Shown here piece by piece: positions 25,301 through 37,940 of a stretch of 64,000 bases of DNA. The number at the start of each line of letters is the position of its first letter. The first letter of the stretch is position 1. Origin of the DNA: Eunapius fragilis (taxonomy: Eukaryota > Porifera > Demospongiae > Spongillida > Spongillidae). Under the pieces are notes generated by a model. The model was not told where the DNA came from and did not search any database. It saw only the letters and a program-made list of their open reading frames with translations. The position numbers and the translations under genes are program-made. The stretch covers positions 4,430,736 to 4,494,735 of the forward strand of contig OY811989.1 in the NCBI GenBank assembly GCA_963681505.1, written 5' to 3'.

Positions 25301-28300
25301 TCCACAAGGCAAAACGGGATGGTGGAAAGGTTCAATAGAACCCTGCTAGATATGCTGTTGACCACAGTCGGAAGCCACCCTTGAAGCTGGGAGCATAATA
25401 TACGCAAGGTCTGTCTGGCCTATAATTCCAGCGTCCACTCTTCGACCGGCTACAGTCCCTTCTTCCTCATGTTCGGGCGACAAGTGAAGCTGCCAGTCGA
25501 CTTGATGTACGGCACTGGCGAGGTGGCGGAAGTTGCAGTCCCCATGTACGTGCAAAGACTGAAGGATACGCTCCGAGAGGCATATGCACTTGTGAGAGAC
25601 AAGTGCGCCACAGAACACAGACAGCAAAAGGGAATATACGACGAGAAAATTAATGGAAAATCCCTTCAATAGTGGAGACCTTGTATGTTTACATTCCCCA
25701 GCAGTCCTCAGGGGTCAGTCCTGGAAACTTCACCGACCGTGGAAAGGGCCGTTCAAAGTGGAGGAGCAAATAGGAGACAGCACCTATAAAGTCAAAGGAT
25801 TACGAAGTAAAAAATACCAGGTAATGCACTTTGACAGATTGAAACCATTCCCGTCCAATGCTAGGACAGAGGATAGAGAAGACACACGACGAGATATTGA
25901 TGTTCGGCCGGCGTATGCACCTTTGGAGAAACTTAGGGAGCACATACAGCTGCTAGAGGTAAATGCAACCCCTCTAGAGGAAGTCCAACCAATGCAACAA
26001 CCTGGTGTGGTAGCTCCAGAGTGTGCACCTATCCCTTTGGGGATGCCAGCGCAACCGATGTTAGAACCTGGTGGGGTGGTTCCTGATCATGAGCCCGCGC
26101 CAATACCATTGGGAATGCCGGGACCTGAAGCACCAAAACATCGGTATCCATCTCGGGCACGAAGACCGACTGACTTCGATGGAGAATACGTCACTCACTG
26201 GGAATGAGGGGTTAGCAGTGCAACGCATGCGCAATCCCTTACTCCCAGGTGATCGACCAAAGGATATATAGATAGCTCTATTATTGCATTAGTCAGACTG
26301 TGTGTGTGCCTATTTACTGCTATTAGCGTTAGCTGCAACACCTCTTACATGTGCATTCGCCAACTATTTTCAAAGGATCTCCTGTGTACCCAAATAGTTT
26401 CACTCTCGACTTTGCCAATGTAGGTTTACCATTGCATCAAGTTGTACTCACTCAGTGGTCACCTGAGAGCAGTGTCTATCTTGAACTTGATGATTCTACC
26501 TTGAACTCCAAAAGATGCAAAACATTCATTGACACCCGTTTCTACAGCTTGCTTTTTCTTCACAGCTCCTACCACAAACTCATCGGCATCACCATGCTCT
26601 TCTTCCTCTTCTTTTTGAGTTAATGCTGATACTTCTTTGCAGTATCTGGCAAAATGGTTAAGTTTGTGGCAATTATTACAGCACTTGCCAAAAGCAGGGT
26701 ACTTGTCTCTCTTGTGTTGATGTCCACAATGTCGACAGTTAGAGCCCGCATGTTGTGTTGTGACCGGCTTGGCAACACCTGTGTCCTCATTTGGCAGTGT
26801 GCCACGAGACTGTTGATTGATGCTTTGGATGAGGATTTTGCACCAATGACAAATCTGCAGATGCTTCCTCTATGATACATTTCAGCTGTTTTTTTGATTG
26901 CTCTTCGGCCCGACATAGATCTATAGCTTTGTCTAAGGTGAGGTCCCGCTCCCTTTAATAGCCTTTCTTTGATCTTTTCTGAGAAAACACCAGAAACAAT
27001 TCTGTCCCTGATAAGTTCCTCTTCAAGCGCTCCAAAAGCACAATTCCTAGTCATCAATTTCAATGCAGTCACGTACTGATCTATGGATTCCCCCTTGATG
27101 CTCTGTCCTTGTGTTAAATTGGTACTGCTCATCAGTTACATTATGTTTCGGTCTGCAATACCCTTCGAAATTTTTGAATAGGATACTTATCTTGTTCTTC
27201 TCTTGTTCTGAGATGTTGAAGGTGTTGTAGACGTCTCTCCCTGCTGGGCCTATGATATGGAGGAAAGCACTACACTGTTCCGCTGAGGGTAAGAAAATAG
27301 TTCCATTGATTGACGCCATTTTCGCCATGCTTCTGCTACAGAGGTTCCGTCACTCGATCCGAAGTCTATCTCAGGCAGTGGCTTTATATGCTCCATTTCA
27401 GATATCTCACTTCTGACACCATGTAAGAACGCCCGGCTTGACTATCTCGAGACCTGATGTCGGCGGTCGTTCTTAGACACGTTTTACAACAACGAACTAA
27501 CTCATAATCACGTGCACTAACTAGTATATTACACAGAGAAGTATGACTATTTCATGAAGGGAGAAACTTCACCTTATATTGACATATGTAGCTGCCACAC
27601 CAAAAAATTTTTTGCAATTCGTGTGTAGTATGAAGTTGAAGCAAAATTCGAACACAACAGATGTGTGTATCCATCCATCTCGGTATATGAAATCCAGGGG
27701 TGGAAGTAAGAATTGACAATTCTTCAGAACAATTTTCTGAGCATTGCCAAATCCTGGTCGTTATTTCCACCCCTGTGAAACTATAAAAGCTTCAATAACA
27801 GACATAGATGTACTGAGGATCGGCGGCCATTTTTTGCCTGTTTTTCATTCAGCACGCCTTATTGCCAACGTACAAACAAAAAAAACTTAAACCGTTCCTA
27901 TGGAGATAAATATGCTTTAACTACTTACCCTAATACCTGTCATCATACGAATCCTTAAATACAAAGGACGACAGTATGGACAGCATTCAAGCAACACCTG
28001 CGTGTAAGGATAAGAACACATTTTTTGCCCCAAGTAGGCACGTGGTTGATCTAACATTAACGTCTGTGGAGTTATCTTTTAACACTTTGCCCCACCCTAA
28101 AGTGTGTTGAGCTGCCTTTGTTAGTCACATGATGTAATGTACACATTTTGTCATGTTGTATGGGATCGAGGCAGTGAAAAGGGACCTAGTGCGTATTTTT
28201 TCAAGTTTTCAAATTATTTCATATTCCAACAGAAACCTGTGGCCTACAAATTCTTTCTTACGCACTGGGAATTAGTCCGTCCATCATGGAGTTACAGTGG

Positions 28301-29182
28301 CCTGAATTTTTAATTACACATACATTTTAATTGCTCGTGTAAACTTTGATGCTCCATCCTGGAAAATTTTATAATATGCGCTAGGTACCTTTTCGCTGAC
28401 TCAAACTTTAAACTGTTCCAACAACGTTCCTTATATGTTGCTTTCAAAAAGTTAACCACCATGTGTGGGGGCTATGCTCCCTTCTCCACCTGTGTGTGTG
28501 TGTAGGTTGTGAACCATCACCTGTTGAAGGACCTCACTGATAAAGGCTTGTGGGATGAAGACCTGAAACAGAAGCTCATAGCACATAACGGATCAGTGCA
28601 GGTACAAATGCATCACCTGTTCATCTTTAATTATCGGCCAACCTCATTATCGTATTGATCTCCTTGCACCACTCAGAATATCGACGAGATTCCGGATGAT
28701 ATCAAAGGACTTTACAAAACTGTGTGGGAGGTGTCTCAGAAGACCCTTATCAACATGGCCGCCGACCGGGGTGCCTACATTGACCAGAGCCAGTCCTTCA
28801 ACGTCCACATTGCTGAGCCCAACTTTGGCAAGCTAACCAGCATGCACTTCTATGCCTGGAAGAAGGTCAGTACTTGTTAATGGGGGGGGGGGGGGGGTGC
28901 CTTATTGTGGCAAACTATTGTGTGCACATCTTAATCCCTTCCACCCATCCTCCCTCCTCCTCCGTCCTCCAGGGGTTGAAGACTGGTATGTACTACCTTC
29001 GCTCGCGACCTGCAGCCAATGCTATTCAGTTCACGGTGGATCAGAGGGTGGTGATTGAAGCCAAGAAGAAGCAAGGAGGGTCTGGCCCTGGTGCTGAAGA
29101 TGCAGAGAAAACTGCTAAAGACTACACTGACATGGCTTGCTCCCTGCAGAACCGGGAAGGCTGTATCTCCTGCAGTGCCTGA
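17118..29182 (+). CDS. RRM1: Ribonucleoside-diphosphate reductase large subunit (class I, RRM1), 21 exons
   Basis: Reduces ribonucleoside diphosphates to deoxy forms together with the small subunit RRM2, the rate-limiting step of dNTP supply, in the cytosol. Exons: 17118-17145, 17203-17291, 17360-17537, 17645-17745, 17802-17861, 18583-18622, 18681-18757, 18836-18958, 19350-19454, 19575-19658, 19732-19824, 20405-20553, 20636-20837, 21460-21552, 21612-21668, 21929-22150, 22297-22373, 22516-22651, 28506-28601, 28677-28865, 28973-29182. All joins keep frame and give 802 residues, close to the vertebrate protein. Seen: N-terminal ATP cone ([16 protein letters not shown]), active-site Cys in QLSSCFLL (about residue 219), NLCTEIVEY with catalytic Asn/Cys/Glu, its partner Cys in VAVCNLAS, radical-path tyrosines in GMYYLR, and the C-terminal redox pair CISC just before the stop. 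Introns range from 57 bp (intron 1) to 5.9 kb (intron 18, carrying LTR elements). Confidence 0.97.
17587..17641. repeat. (GT)n microsatellite, RRM1 intron 3
   Basis: Pure GT repeat ending directly at the exon 4 acceptor (GTGTGCAG). Confidence 0.95.
19283..19347. repeat. (CA)n microsatellite, RRM1 intron 8
   Basis: Pure CA repeat running into the exon 9 acceptor (CACACAG). Confidence 0.95.
19855..20360. repeat. 27-bp minisatellite, RRM1 intron 11
   Basis: Units such as CACATCCACCCCTCCTCATC plus CACTTCT, repeated with small variants. Pyrimidine-rich on the coding strand. Confidence 0.9.
20880..21450. repeat. About 26-bp minisatellite, RRM1 intron 13
   Basis: Units like TTTCCTCCTCCCCATCCCTC repeated some 20 times. 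Pyrimidine-only on the coding strand and reaching nearly to the exon 14 acceptor. Open frames through it are repeat artefacts. Confidence 0.9.
21690..21915. repeat. Imperfect CT/CA-rich minisatellite, RRM1 intron 15
   Basis: Repeats of ACCCCTTATCCCCTCTCAC, shorter and less regular than the array in intron 13. Confidence 0.8.
22805..23213. repeat. hAT-like MITE in RRM1 intron 18
   Basis: The ends CAGGGTTCGTACA and TGTACAAACCCTT are inverted matches. The interior is AT-rich with repeated AAAAGGCATT. No coding capacity. Confidence 0.65.
23299..23421 (-). repeat. 3' LTR (left) of the minus-strand element
   Basis: 123 bp. Matches the LTR at 27422-27533 with an 11-bp length difference around the CCACCAAACAT stretch and a few substitutions. 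Confidence 0.85.
23570..26207 (+). pseudogene. Ty3/Gypsy-type pol remnant (RT-RNase H-integrase), opposite strand
   Basis: In order on the plus strand: RT from the motif A region ([11 protein letters not shown]), [15 protein letters not shown], then YFGDI where the family has Y-x-DD, an RNase H segment and an integrase with an HHCC-type zinc domain (HLGEEKML.., CATCVTCC near 24,970) followed by [14 protein letters not shown]. The end has a GPF-type module (WKGPFKVEE) and the tail up to a stop at 26207. The 5' part of RT and all of gag are missing. Frameshifts and stops occur near 23,725, 24,060, 24,290, 25,180 and 25,670. Its tail differs from that of the surrounding minus-strand element, so it is a second element and not an inverted piece of the first. 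Confidence 0.8.
26208..26344 (+). other. Possible 3' LTR remnant of the plus-strand element
   Basis: Follows the pol stop and a GAGGGG purine stretch. Contains GGATATATAGATAG (TATA-like) and ends GCAACACCTCTTACA. No matching 5' copy was found, so the call is tentative. Confidence 0.35.
26345..27328 (-). pseudogene. Gag and start of protease of the minus-strand LTR element
   Basis: From [19 protein letters not shown] at 27328 the frame shows a Ty3-type capsid region ([14 protein letters not shown]; after a frameshift [14 protein letters not shown] and [14 protein letters not shown]). It is followed by a zinc-knuckle region ([20 protein letters not shown]) and a possible protease start (KFKIDT). 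Frameshifts separate the parts and the rest of the polyprotein is lost. Confidence 0.75.
27422..27533 (-). repeat. 5' LTR (right) of the minus-strand element
   Basis: 112 bp. Bounded inside by the tRNA-type primer-binding site and outside by CAGAG. Confidence 0.85.
27695..27775. repeat. 81-bp MITE, RRM1 intron 18
   Basis: The ends CAGGGGTGGAAGTAA and TTATTTCCACCCCTG form an almost perfect inverted repeat. Typical size and termini of a small hAT-like element. Confidence 0.75.
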
Positions 29183-29322
29183 GGGGGAGGGCCTCCTTCC
29201 CTCACTTCCCCTACACACACACACACACACGTTGTGCACTTTTTAGTGTTAACACTGCACACAAGGCAGATCCACTTCAGACTGGTTTGGCTCCTGTACA
29301 GCTGTATTACATAAGCCGCTCT

Positions 29323-29328
29323 ATTAAA
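29323..29328 (+). terminator. Candidate poly(A) signal of RRM1
   Basis: ATTAAA about 140 bases after the RRM1 stop, followed by T-rich sequence. Confidence 0.5.
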
Positions 29329-29643
29329 ATCATTAATTACATATATTTTAGGGTGCTTGATTGCCTGGTGGAGGTTTTTATCATCTTGTAGCACCCACCA
29401 CCTGTATTTTTTTTTTTTTTGGGGGGGGGGGGGGGGGAGAGCTTACTCTTGCAAGCCAGTTTGGGGTGAAGAGTTGATGCATCGCGTAGTTCACAAAGCT
29501 ACCTGACAAAGATAATGGTCAAGCAGTTGGACCAAAAAAGCTGAAGGAACAAAGGGGGTACTGAGACAAAAAATGCACTTGCACCTATATTGTCACAGAC
29601 ATCTAAATATATGACATATAAACAGTGGAGTCAGGTACTTTGG

Positions 29644-31950
<2,307 letters not shown>

Positions 31951-32199
31951 GTTAACGTATATGATACTTTACAGCCGCCGTAATATGTGTATACATTCGA
32001 CTTTCTAATTATTATTATTATTATAATTAGGGCCAATCTACATGCATGTGTATTGCAAAGAGATCTTTGCCACATCACCTTCATAGAGCAATGGAGGCCA
32101 CCAGTGAATGTGGAGTTTCTACATATCATGGCTTTCTGCTATTCCATTCTCTGAGTATGATATTGGTCTCTTTCAACTGTGTATGTTTTCAGGAACATT

Positions 32200-32510
32200 T
32201 ACTTAATGAAGTTCGTCACTATCAAATCTCATCTCTTTCACCTTCATCAGATGAACAGTTCAAATACAAAACAGCAAATATTTCTGATGAGGCATGTCTT
32301 GATGTTGTAGCTGATAATTTCTGGAGGGAAAAACAGGCAAATAGCTTACTTTGATATCAAGGTTTTCAACTCTTTTGCCAAATCTCATAAGAACAAGCCC
32401 TCCAAAGCAATGCTATCATAATATCAAACAAGGGGGGGAAATATTCTTATGAAGCAAGACATATTGAACTTGGCTTCTTCTCTCCGTTCGTTTTATCCAT
32501 CTCTTGAGGG
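32200..32510 (+). pseudogene. Retrotransposon 3' coding fragment
   Basis: A short frame contains TANISDEACLDVVADNFW and, after a stop, DIKVFNSFAKSHKNKPS and EARHIELGFFSPFV. This resembles the carboxy-terminal part of invertebrate RT-type ORFs (the ..DEARLDI..GFW..FFDVRVFNP pattern as I recall it). Isolated, with no RT nearby. Its end runs straight into the 26-bp minisatellite. Confidence 0.5.
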
Positions 32511-33905
32511 GTTGGACCAGTTACTTCTCTTGAGGAGTTGGACCAGTTACTTCTCTTGAGGGGTTGGACCAGTTACCTCTCTTGAGGAGTTGGACCAGTT
32601 ACTTCTCTTGAGGGGTTGGACCAGTTACTTCTCTTGAGGGGTTGGACCAGTTACTTCTCTTGAGGAGTTGGACCAGTTACTTCTCTTGAGGGGTTGAACC
32701 AGTTACTTCTCTTGAGGGGTTGGACCAGTTACTTCTCTTGAGGGGTTGGACCAGTTACCTCTCTTGAGGGGTTGGACCAGTTACTTCTCTTGAGGGGTTG
32801 GACCAGTTACTTCTCTTGAGGGGTTGGACCAGTTACCTCTCTTGAGGGGTTGGACCAGTTACTTCTCTTGAGGGGTTGGACCAGTTACTTCTCTTGAGGG
32901 GTTGGACCAGTTACTTCTCTTGAGGAGTTGGACCAGTTACTTCTCTTGAGGGGTTGAACCAGTTACTTCTCTTGAGGGGTTGAACCAGTTACTTCTCTTG
33001 AGGGGTTGGACCAGTTACTTCTCTTGAGGGGTTGGACCAGTTACTTCTCTTGAGGAGTTGGACCAGTTACTTCTCTTGAGGGGTTGAACCAGTTACTTCT
33101 CTTGAGGGGTTGGACCAGTTACTTCTCTTGAGGGGTTGAACCAGTTTCTTCTCTTGAGGGGTTGGACCAGTTACTTCTCTTGAGGGGTTGGACCAGTTAC
33201 TTCTCTTGAGGGGTTGGACCAGTTACTTCTCTTGAGGGGTTGAACCAGTTACTTCTCTTGAGGGGTTGGACCAGTTACTTCTCTTGAGGGGTTGGACCAG
33301 TTACTTCTCTTGAGGGGTTGAACCAGTTACTTCTCTTGAGGAGTTGGACCAGTTACTTCTCTTGAGGGGTTGAACCAGTTACTTCTCTTGAGGGATTGGA
33401 CCAGTTACTTCTCTTGAGGGGTTGAACCAGTTACTTCTCTTGAGGGGTTGGACCAGTTACTTCTCTTGAGGGGTTGGACCAGTTACTTCTCTTGAGGGGT
33501 TGGACCAGTTACTTCTCTTGAGGGGTTGGACCAGTTACTTCTCTTGAGGGGTTGGACCAGTTACTTCTCTTGAGGGGTTGAACCAGTTACTTCTCTTGAG
33601 GGGTTGGACCAGTTACTTCTCTTGAGGGGTTGGACCAGTTACTTCTCTTGAGGGGTTGAACCAGTTACTTCTCTTGAGGAGTTGGACCAGTTACTTCTCT
33701 TGAGGGGTTGAACCAGTTACTTCTCTTGAGGGATTGGACCAGTTACTTCTCTTGAGGGGTTGAACCAGTTACTTCTCTTGAGGGGTTGGACCAGTTACTT
33801 CTCTTGAGGGGTTGGACCAGTTACTTCTCTTGAGGGGTTGGACCAGTTACTTCTCTTGAGGGGTTGGACCAGTTACTTCTCTTGAGGGGTTGGACCAGTT
33901 ACTTA
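32497..33905. repeat. 26-bp minisatellite, about 54 units
   Basis: The unit CTTGAGGGGTTGGACCAGTT plus ACTTCT is repeated in register with a few recurrent variants (GAGGAGTT, TTGAACC, TTACCTC). Higher-order blocks of several units recur. Not coding and not CRISPR-like, since there are no unique spacers. Confidence 0.95.
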
Positions 33906-34322
33906 TAGCTTTTTATAAGAGACTTTGCCTGATAAACATGACACCTGTTCTAGCTACAGATCAACAACGTTAGGCTTCTCATTGCTTTGTTCTGCTACAG
34001 TGTGAATTACTTTGGGGTTCACTACTGTCGTCCCATGCCAAAGATTTAACATACTCTACTTTCAGGATACCTATTTACCTTCGCAATTATGGTTGTGTTT
34101 GGGAAAAAATTCAAGGCCACTGTAATTCCATGATGGACAGGCCAATTTCCTGTACATAAGATATAAGTTTTAGAGAACCTAAGTGTTTCTCAGAATATCA
34201 AATTTAAAACATGCATTTTAAGGTCCTTTTTTGGCAGAAAAAATCCCATATTATATTCATCAAGCACAGTCCTATACCATTATATATAAACTTTGATGTG
34301 TGTGTATGTGTATGTGTGTGTA

Positions 34323-34355
<33 letters not shown>

Positions 34356-34669
34356 GTATGTGTGTGTGCGTGTGAAGAATCCACCACTACTATGACAAGA
34401 GGCTGACAGATCAGACATCACTGGTGGATTCATGTAGTACTAGACATTAATAACTTATTAGACAAAATTATTAATGTCTAGTTAAGTGGCTGGTACCCAA
34501 AGCTACAGTGTTGAGTACAAGGTATAAATAACAATCGACCGGAACGATAGATGTAATTACATTAGACTGCCATGTGCACACTATTAGTGTTCTTTTGCCG
34601 TGTGGTTCATTAGTTAGGCTTCGACGCTTCACCCTAATGTTATGTTACTGCACACTGCATTGATAAATT
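33906..34669. other. Non-coding spacer with GT repeat and a hairpin
   Basis: No gene. An imperfect GT microsatellite lies at 34,298-34,372. A perfect inverted repeat lies at 34,441-34,480 (TAGACATTAATAA, 14-base loop, TTATTAATGTCTA). Confidence 0.6.
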
Positions 34670-34890
34670 ACAATACACATACATACACTTACATACACAT
34701 ACATACAAATACACACACATACACACACATACAAACACATACACACATACATACACATACATACACATACATACAAATACACACACATACAAACACATAC
34801 ACACATACATACAATACATACAAATACACACACATACATACATACATACACATACATACATACATACACATACATACAAATACACACACA
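34670..34890. repeat. CA/TACA-type microsatellite
   Basis: Imperfect ACATAC/ACACAC repeats, just outside the 3' end of TMEM144 copy B. Confidence 0.9.
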
Positions 34891-35042
34891 TAAAGTACTC
34901 AGCACTTGATGGTGCACTTTGAAATACCGCTCATAGCCAGTCCACAAACCGAAACTAAAAATGCAAAAAAGTATAGTCCAATGTTTAGCTTTCCCTGAAA
35001 TATAAAATAAAGTGATAACAACATAACAGGACAAGCAGGCTG

Positions 35043-36635
35043 TGGAGGGTGGAGGAGGTATGGAAGGTGGAGGAGAGTGTGGAGGGTGGAGGAGAGTGTG
35101 GAGGGTGGAGGAGAGTGTGGAGGGTGGAGGAGAGTGTGGAGGGTGGAGGAGAGTGTGAAGGAGAGTGTGGAGTGTGTAGGGTGGAGAGTGTGGAGGTGGA
35201 GGAGGTATGGAGGGTGGAGGAGAGTGTGGAGTGTGGAGGGTGGAGGAGAGTGTGGAGGGTGGAGGGTGGAGGAGGTATGGAGGGTGGAGGAGAGTGTGGA
35301 GTGTGGAGGGTGGAGGAGTGTGGAGGGTGGAGGGTGGAGGAGAGTGTGGAGGGTGGAAGAGAGTGTGGAGGGTGGAGGAGAGTGTGGAGGGTGGAAGAGA
35401 GTGTGGAGGGTGGAAGGGAGTGTGGAGGGTGGAGGAGAGTGTGGAGGGTGGAGGGTGGAGGAGAGTGTGGAGGGTGGAGGGTGGAGGAGAGTGTGGAGGG
35501 TGGAGGGTGGAGGAGAGTGTGGAGGGTGGAGGGTGGAGGAGGTATGGAGGGTGGAAGAGAGTGTGGAGTGTGGAGGGTGGAGGAGAGTGTGGAGTGTGGA
35601 GTGTGGAGGGTGGAGGGTGGAGGAGGTATGGAGGGTGGAGGAGAGTGTGGAGGGTGGAGGGTGGAGGAGAGTGTGGAGGGTCGAAGGGAGTGTGGAGGGT
35701 GGAGGGTGGAGGAGAGTGTGGAGGGTGGAGGAAAGTGTGAAGGAGAGTGTGGAGTGTGTAGGGTGGAGAGTGTGGAGGTGGAGGAGGTATGGAGGGTGGA
35801 GGAGAGTGTGGAGTGTGGAGGGTGGAGGAGAGTGTGGAGGGTGGAGGGTGGAGGAGGTATGGAGGGTGGAGGAGAGTGTGGAGTGTGGAGGGTGGAGGAG
35901 AGTGTGGAGGGTGGAGGGTGGAGGAGAGTGTGGAGGGTGGAAGAGAGTGTGGAGGGTGGAGGAGAGTGTGGAGGGTGGAAGAGAGTGTGGAGGGTGGAAG
36001 GGAGTGTGGAGGGTGGAGGAGAGTGTGGAGGGTGGAGGGTGGAGGAGAGTGTGGAGGGTGGAGGGTGGAGGAGGTATGGAGGGTGGAAGAGAGTGTGGAG
36101 TGTGGAGGGTGGAGGAGAGTGTGGAGTGTGGAGTGTGGAGGGTGGAGGGTGGAGGAGGTATGGAGGGTGGAGGAGAGTGTGGAGGGTGGAGGGTGGAGGA
36201 GAGTGTGGAGGGTCGAAGGGAGTGTGGAGGGTGGAGGAGAGTGTGGAGGGTGGAGGGTGGAGGAGAGTGTGGAGGGTGGAGGGTGGAGGAGGTATGGAGG
36301 GTGGAAGAGAGTGTGGAGTGTGGAGGGTGGAGGAGAGTGTGGAGTGTGGAGTGTGGAGGGTGGAGGGTGGAGGAGGTATGGAGGGTGGAGGAGAGTGTGG
36401 AGGGTGGAAGAGAGTGGAGGGTGGAGGAGTGTGGAGGGTGGAGGGTGGAGGAGAGTGTGGAGGGTGGAGGAGAGTGTGAAGGAGAGTGTGGAGTGTGTAG
36501 GGTGGAGAGTGTGGAGGTGGAGGGTGTGGAGTGTGGAGGAGAGTGTGGATAAAGGCTGTAGAAGGTGGAAGAGGGTGTGGAGGGTGAGGGGTATGGAGGG
36601 TAGAGGAGGGTGTGGAGGGTGGAGGAGGCATCAAT
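35043..36635. repeat. 1.6-kb GTGTGGAGGGTGGAG minisatellite in TMEM144-B intron 11
   Basis: Irregular units built from GGTGGAGGAGAGTGTGGA with variants, in at least two long higher-order blocks (a segment with GTGTGTAGGGTGGAGAGTG recurs near 35,170, 35,755 and 36,495). Open frames on both strands are repeat artefacts. The last TMEM144-B exon lies beyond it. Confidence 0.92.
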
Positions 36636-37280
36636 ATGTGCAATTATACAGGGGATGGGTGGAGTGAAGGTGGGATGTGGAAGGAGATTAGTGAAGGATA
36701 GTGGCTGGGGATGGAGGAAAGGCCCAGGTAATAACAGTAACCATGACAGAAGAGGAAGGGAAAGGACTTGTCATTACATCCAATAGTACCTTAATCTCTT
36801 TGAACACCAGGATACCCAAGGCTGAGCTGATAAAACCAGGACCCTGTGTTAACAAGCGGGCAAGGAACATGGGTGGGGGGCACTTATTAGAAACAGACAC
36901 TCACAGCGCTGCACAACGGCATGCTAACTCCAAGTGAGAGGTGCTGGTTTGCAACAAAAAAACCTGCTATGGGAGGAGAGGGAGAAAGAAAAGAAGGTAA
37001 AGTAACAGGTGTGTGAGGTGTGGTCACTGCCATATGATCTCACTCATTGCAATGCCCCACATGATGCCTGACAAGAGGCCAGGGATAATGACTTTGGGGT
37101 AGACCTTGGGCTTGTTCCTATTGAAGGCTGAGTAGCCTATAAACCACAGCGTACTGACCAGCCGAAGAGGTAGTCTAGATCTGTGTGAGGGAGGAGGGGG
37201 GGGGAGGGAGGGAAAGGAGGAAAGAGGGAAGAAATAACTTGAAAACCAAAAGAGGCTCATAACAGAGTGGGGAGGGAGGA

Positions 37281-37460
37281 GGGGAAGGACTGACCATTGC
37301 AGAAGTGGGGAGTGGGGAGGGGAAGGACTGACCATTGCAGGAGTGGGGAGGGAGGAGGGGAAGGACTGACCATTGCAGGAGTGGGGAGTGGGGAGGGGAA
37401 GGACTGACCATTGCAGGAGTGGGGAGGGAGGAGGGGAAGGACTGACCATTGCAGGAGTGG
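37281..37460. repeat. 38-bp minisatellite spanning the TMEM144-B exon 8 donor
   Basis: Five units. On the gene strand each carries CACTCCTGCAATGGTCAGTC: the last codons of exon 8 (..HSCN) plus its GT donor. The first copy on the gene strand is the real exon end at 37447; the others lie in intron 8. Confidence 0.85.
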
Positions 37461-37555
37461 TAGGTATCGTCACATAGCTTCATCAACTGAATAGGAAGAA
37501 ATGAGAAGCCATAGAGGGATCCCACGATGCAGGCGAGAGCAAAGCCCCTGTGGGA

Positions 37556-37940
37556 ATGATGGGTGGGGGTGAGGGTGGGGTGGGTGGGGTGGGGGTGAGG
37601 GTGGGGTGGGGTGAGGGTGGGGTGGGGTGGGGTGGGGTGGGGTGGGGGTGAGGGTGGGGTGGGGTGGGGGTGAGGGTGGGGTGGGGTGGGGGTGAGGGTG
37701 GGGTGGGGGTGAGGGTGGGGTGGGGGTGAGGGTGGGGTGGGGTGAGGGTGGGTGGGGTGGGGTGAGGGTGGGTGGGGTGGGGTGAGGGTGAGGTGGGATG
37801 GGGTGAGGGTGGGGTGGGATGAGTAGGGGTGAGGGTGGATGGGGTGAGGGATGAGGTGAAGGTGGGTGGGGTGGGGGTGAGGGTGGGGTGAGGGTGGGGT
37901 GAGGGTGGGGTGAGGGTGAGGGTGGGGTGGCGAGTGAGGG
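37556..37940. repeat. GGGTG-based minisatellite in TMEM144-B intron 7
   Basis: GGGGTGAGGGTGGGGTGG units. The same motif fills a NUP98 intron at 62,262-62,722. Pyrimidine-rich on the gene strand. Confidence 0.9.

Larger units (their letters stand above)
23299..27533 (-). mobile_element. Ty3/Gypsy-type LTR retrotransposon in RRM1 intron 18, interrupted
   Basis: Flanked by direct LTRs at 23299-23421 and 27422-27533 (TGTAAGAACGCCCGG.. to ..TAGTATATTACA; TG..CA on either strand). On the minus strand, immediately inside the right-hand (5') LTR is TGGTGTCAGAAGTGAGAT (27,404-27,421), which resembles a tRNA-Leu primer-binding site. Just inside the left-hand (3') LTR is the purine tract AAAAAGGGAGAAT. 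Gag lies next to the 5' LTR (26,620-27,328) and a pol carboxy tail next to the 3' LTR (about 23,435-23,545, ending in KRYNDYVRI and a stop). The minus-strand RT, RNase H and integrase are absent; their place holds an oppositely oriented pol from another element. CAGAG follows the right LTR and also occurs 13 bp outside the left LTR, a possible target duplication. Confidence 0.8.

Noticed and set aside
23570-26207. Inverted internal part of the surrounding LTR element
   Set aside because: The pol tail here differs from the pol tail kept beside the minus-strand 3' LTR, so a second element explains it better than inversion.
32497-33905. CRISPR array
   Set aside because: Units are contiguous 26-bp repeats with no unique spacers, and the surrounding genes are animal genes.
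34985-36667. Open frames of 180-550 codons on both strands
   Set aside because: They run only through the GTGTGGAGGGTGGAG minisatellite. Frames stay open on both strands because the unit lacks stops; there is no domain, and the true exon at 34899-34994 is a TMEM144-B exon.
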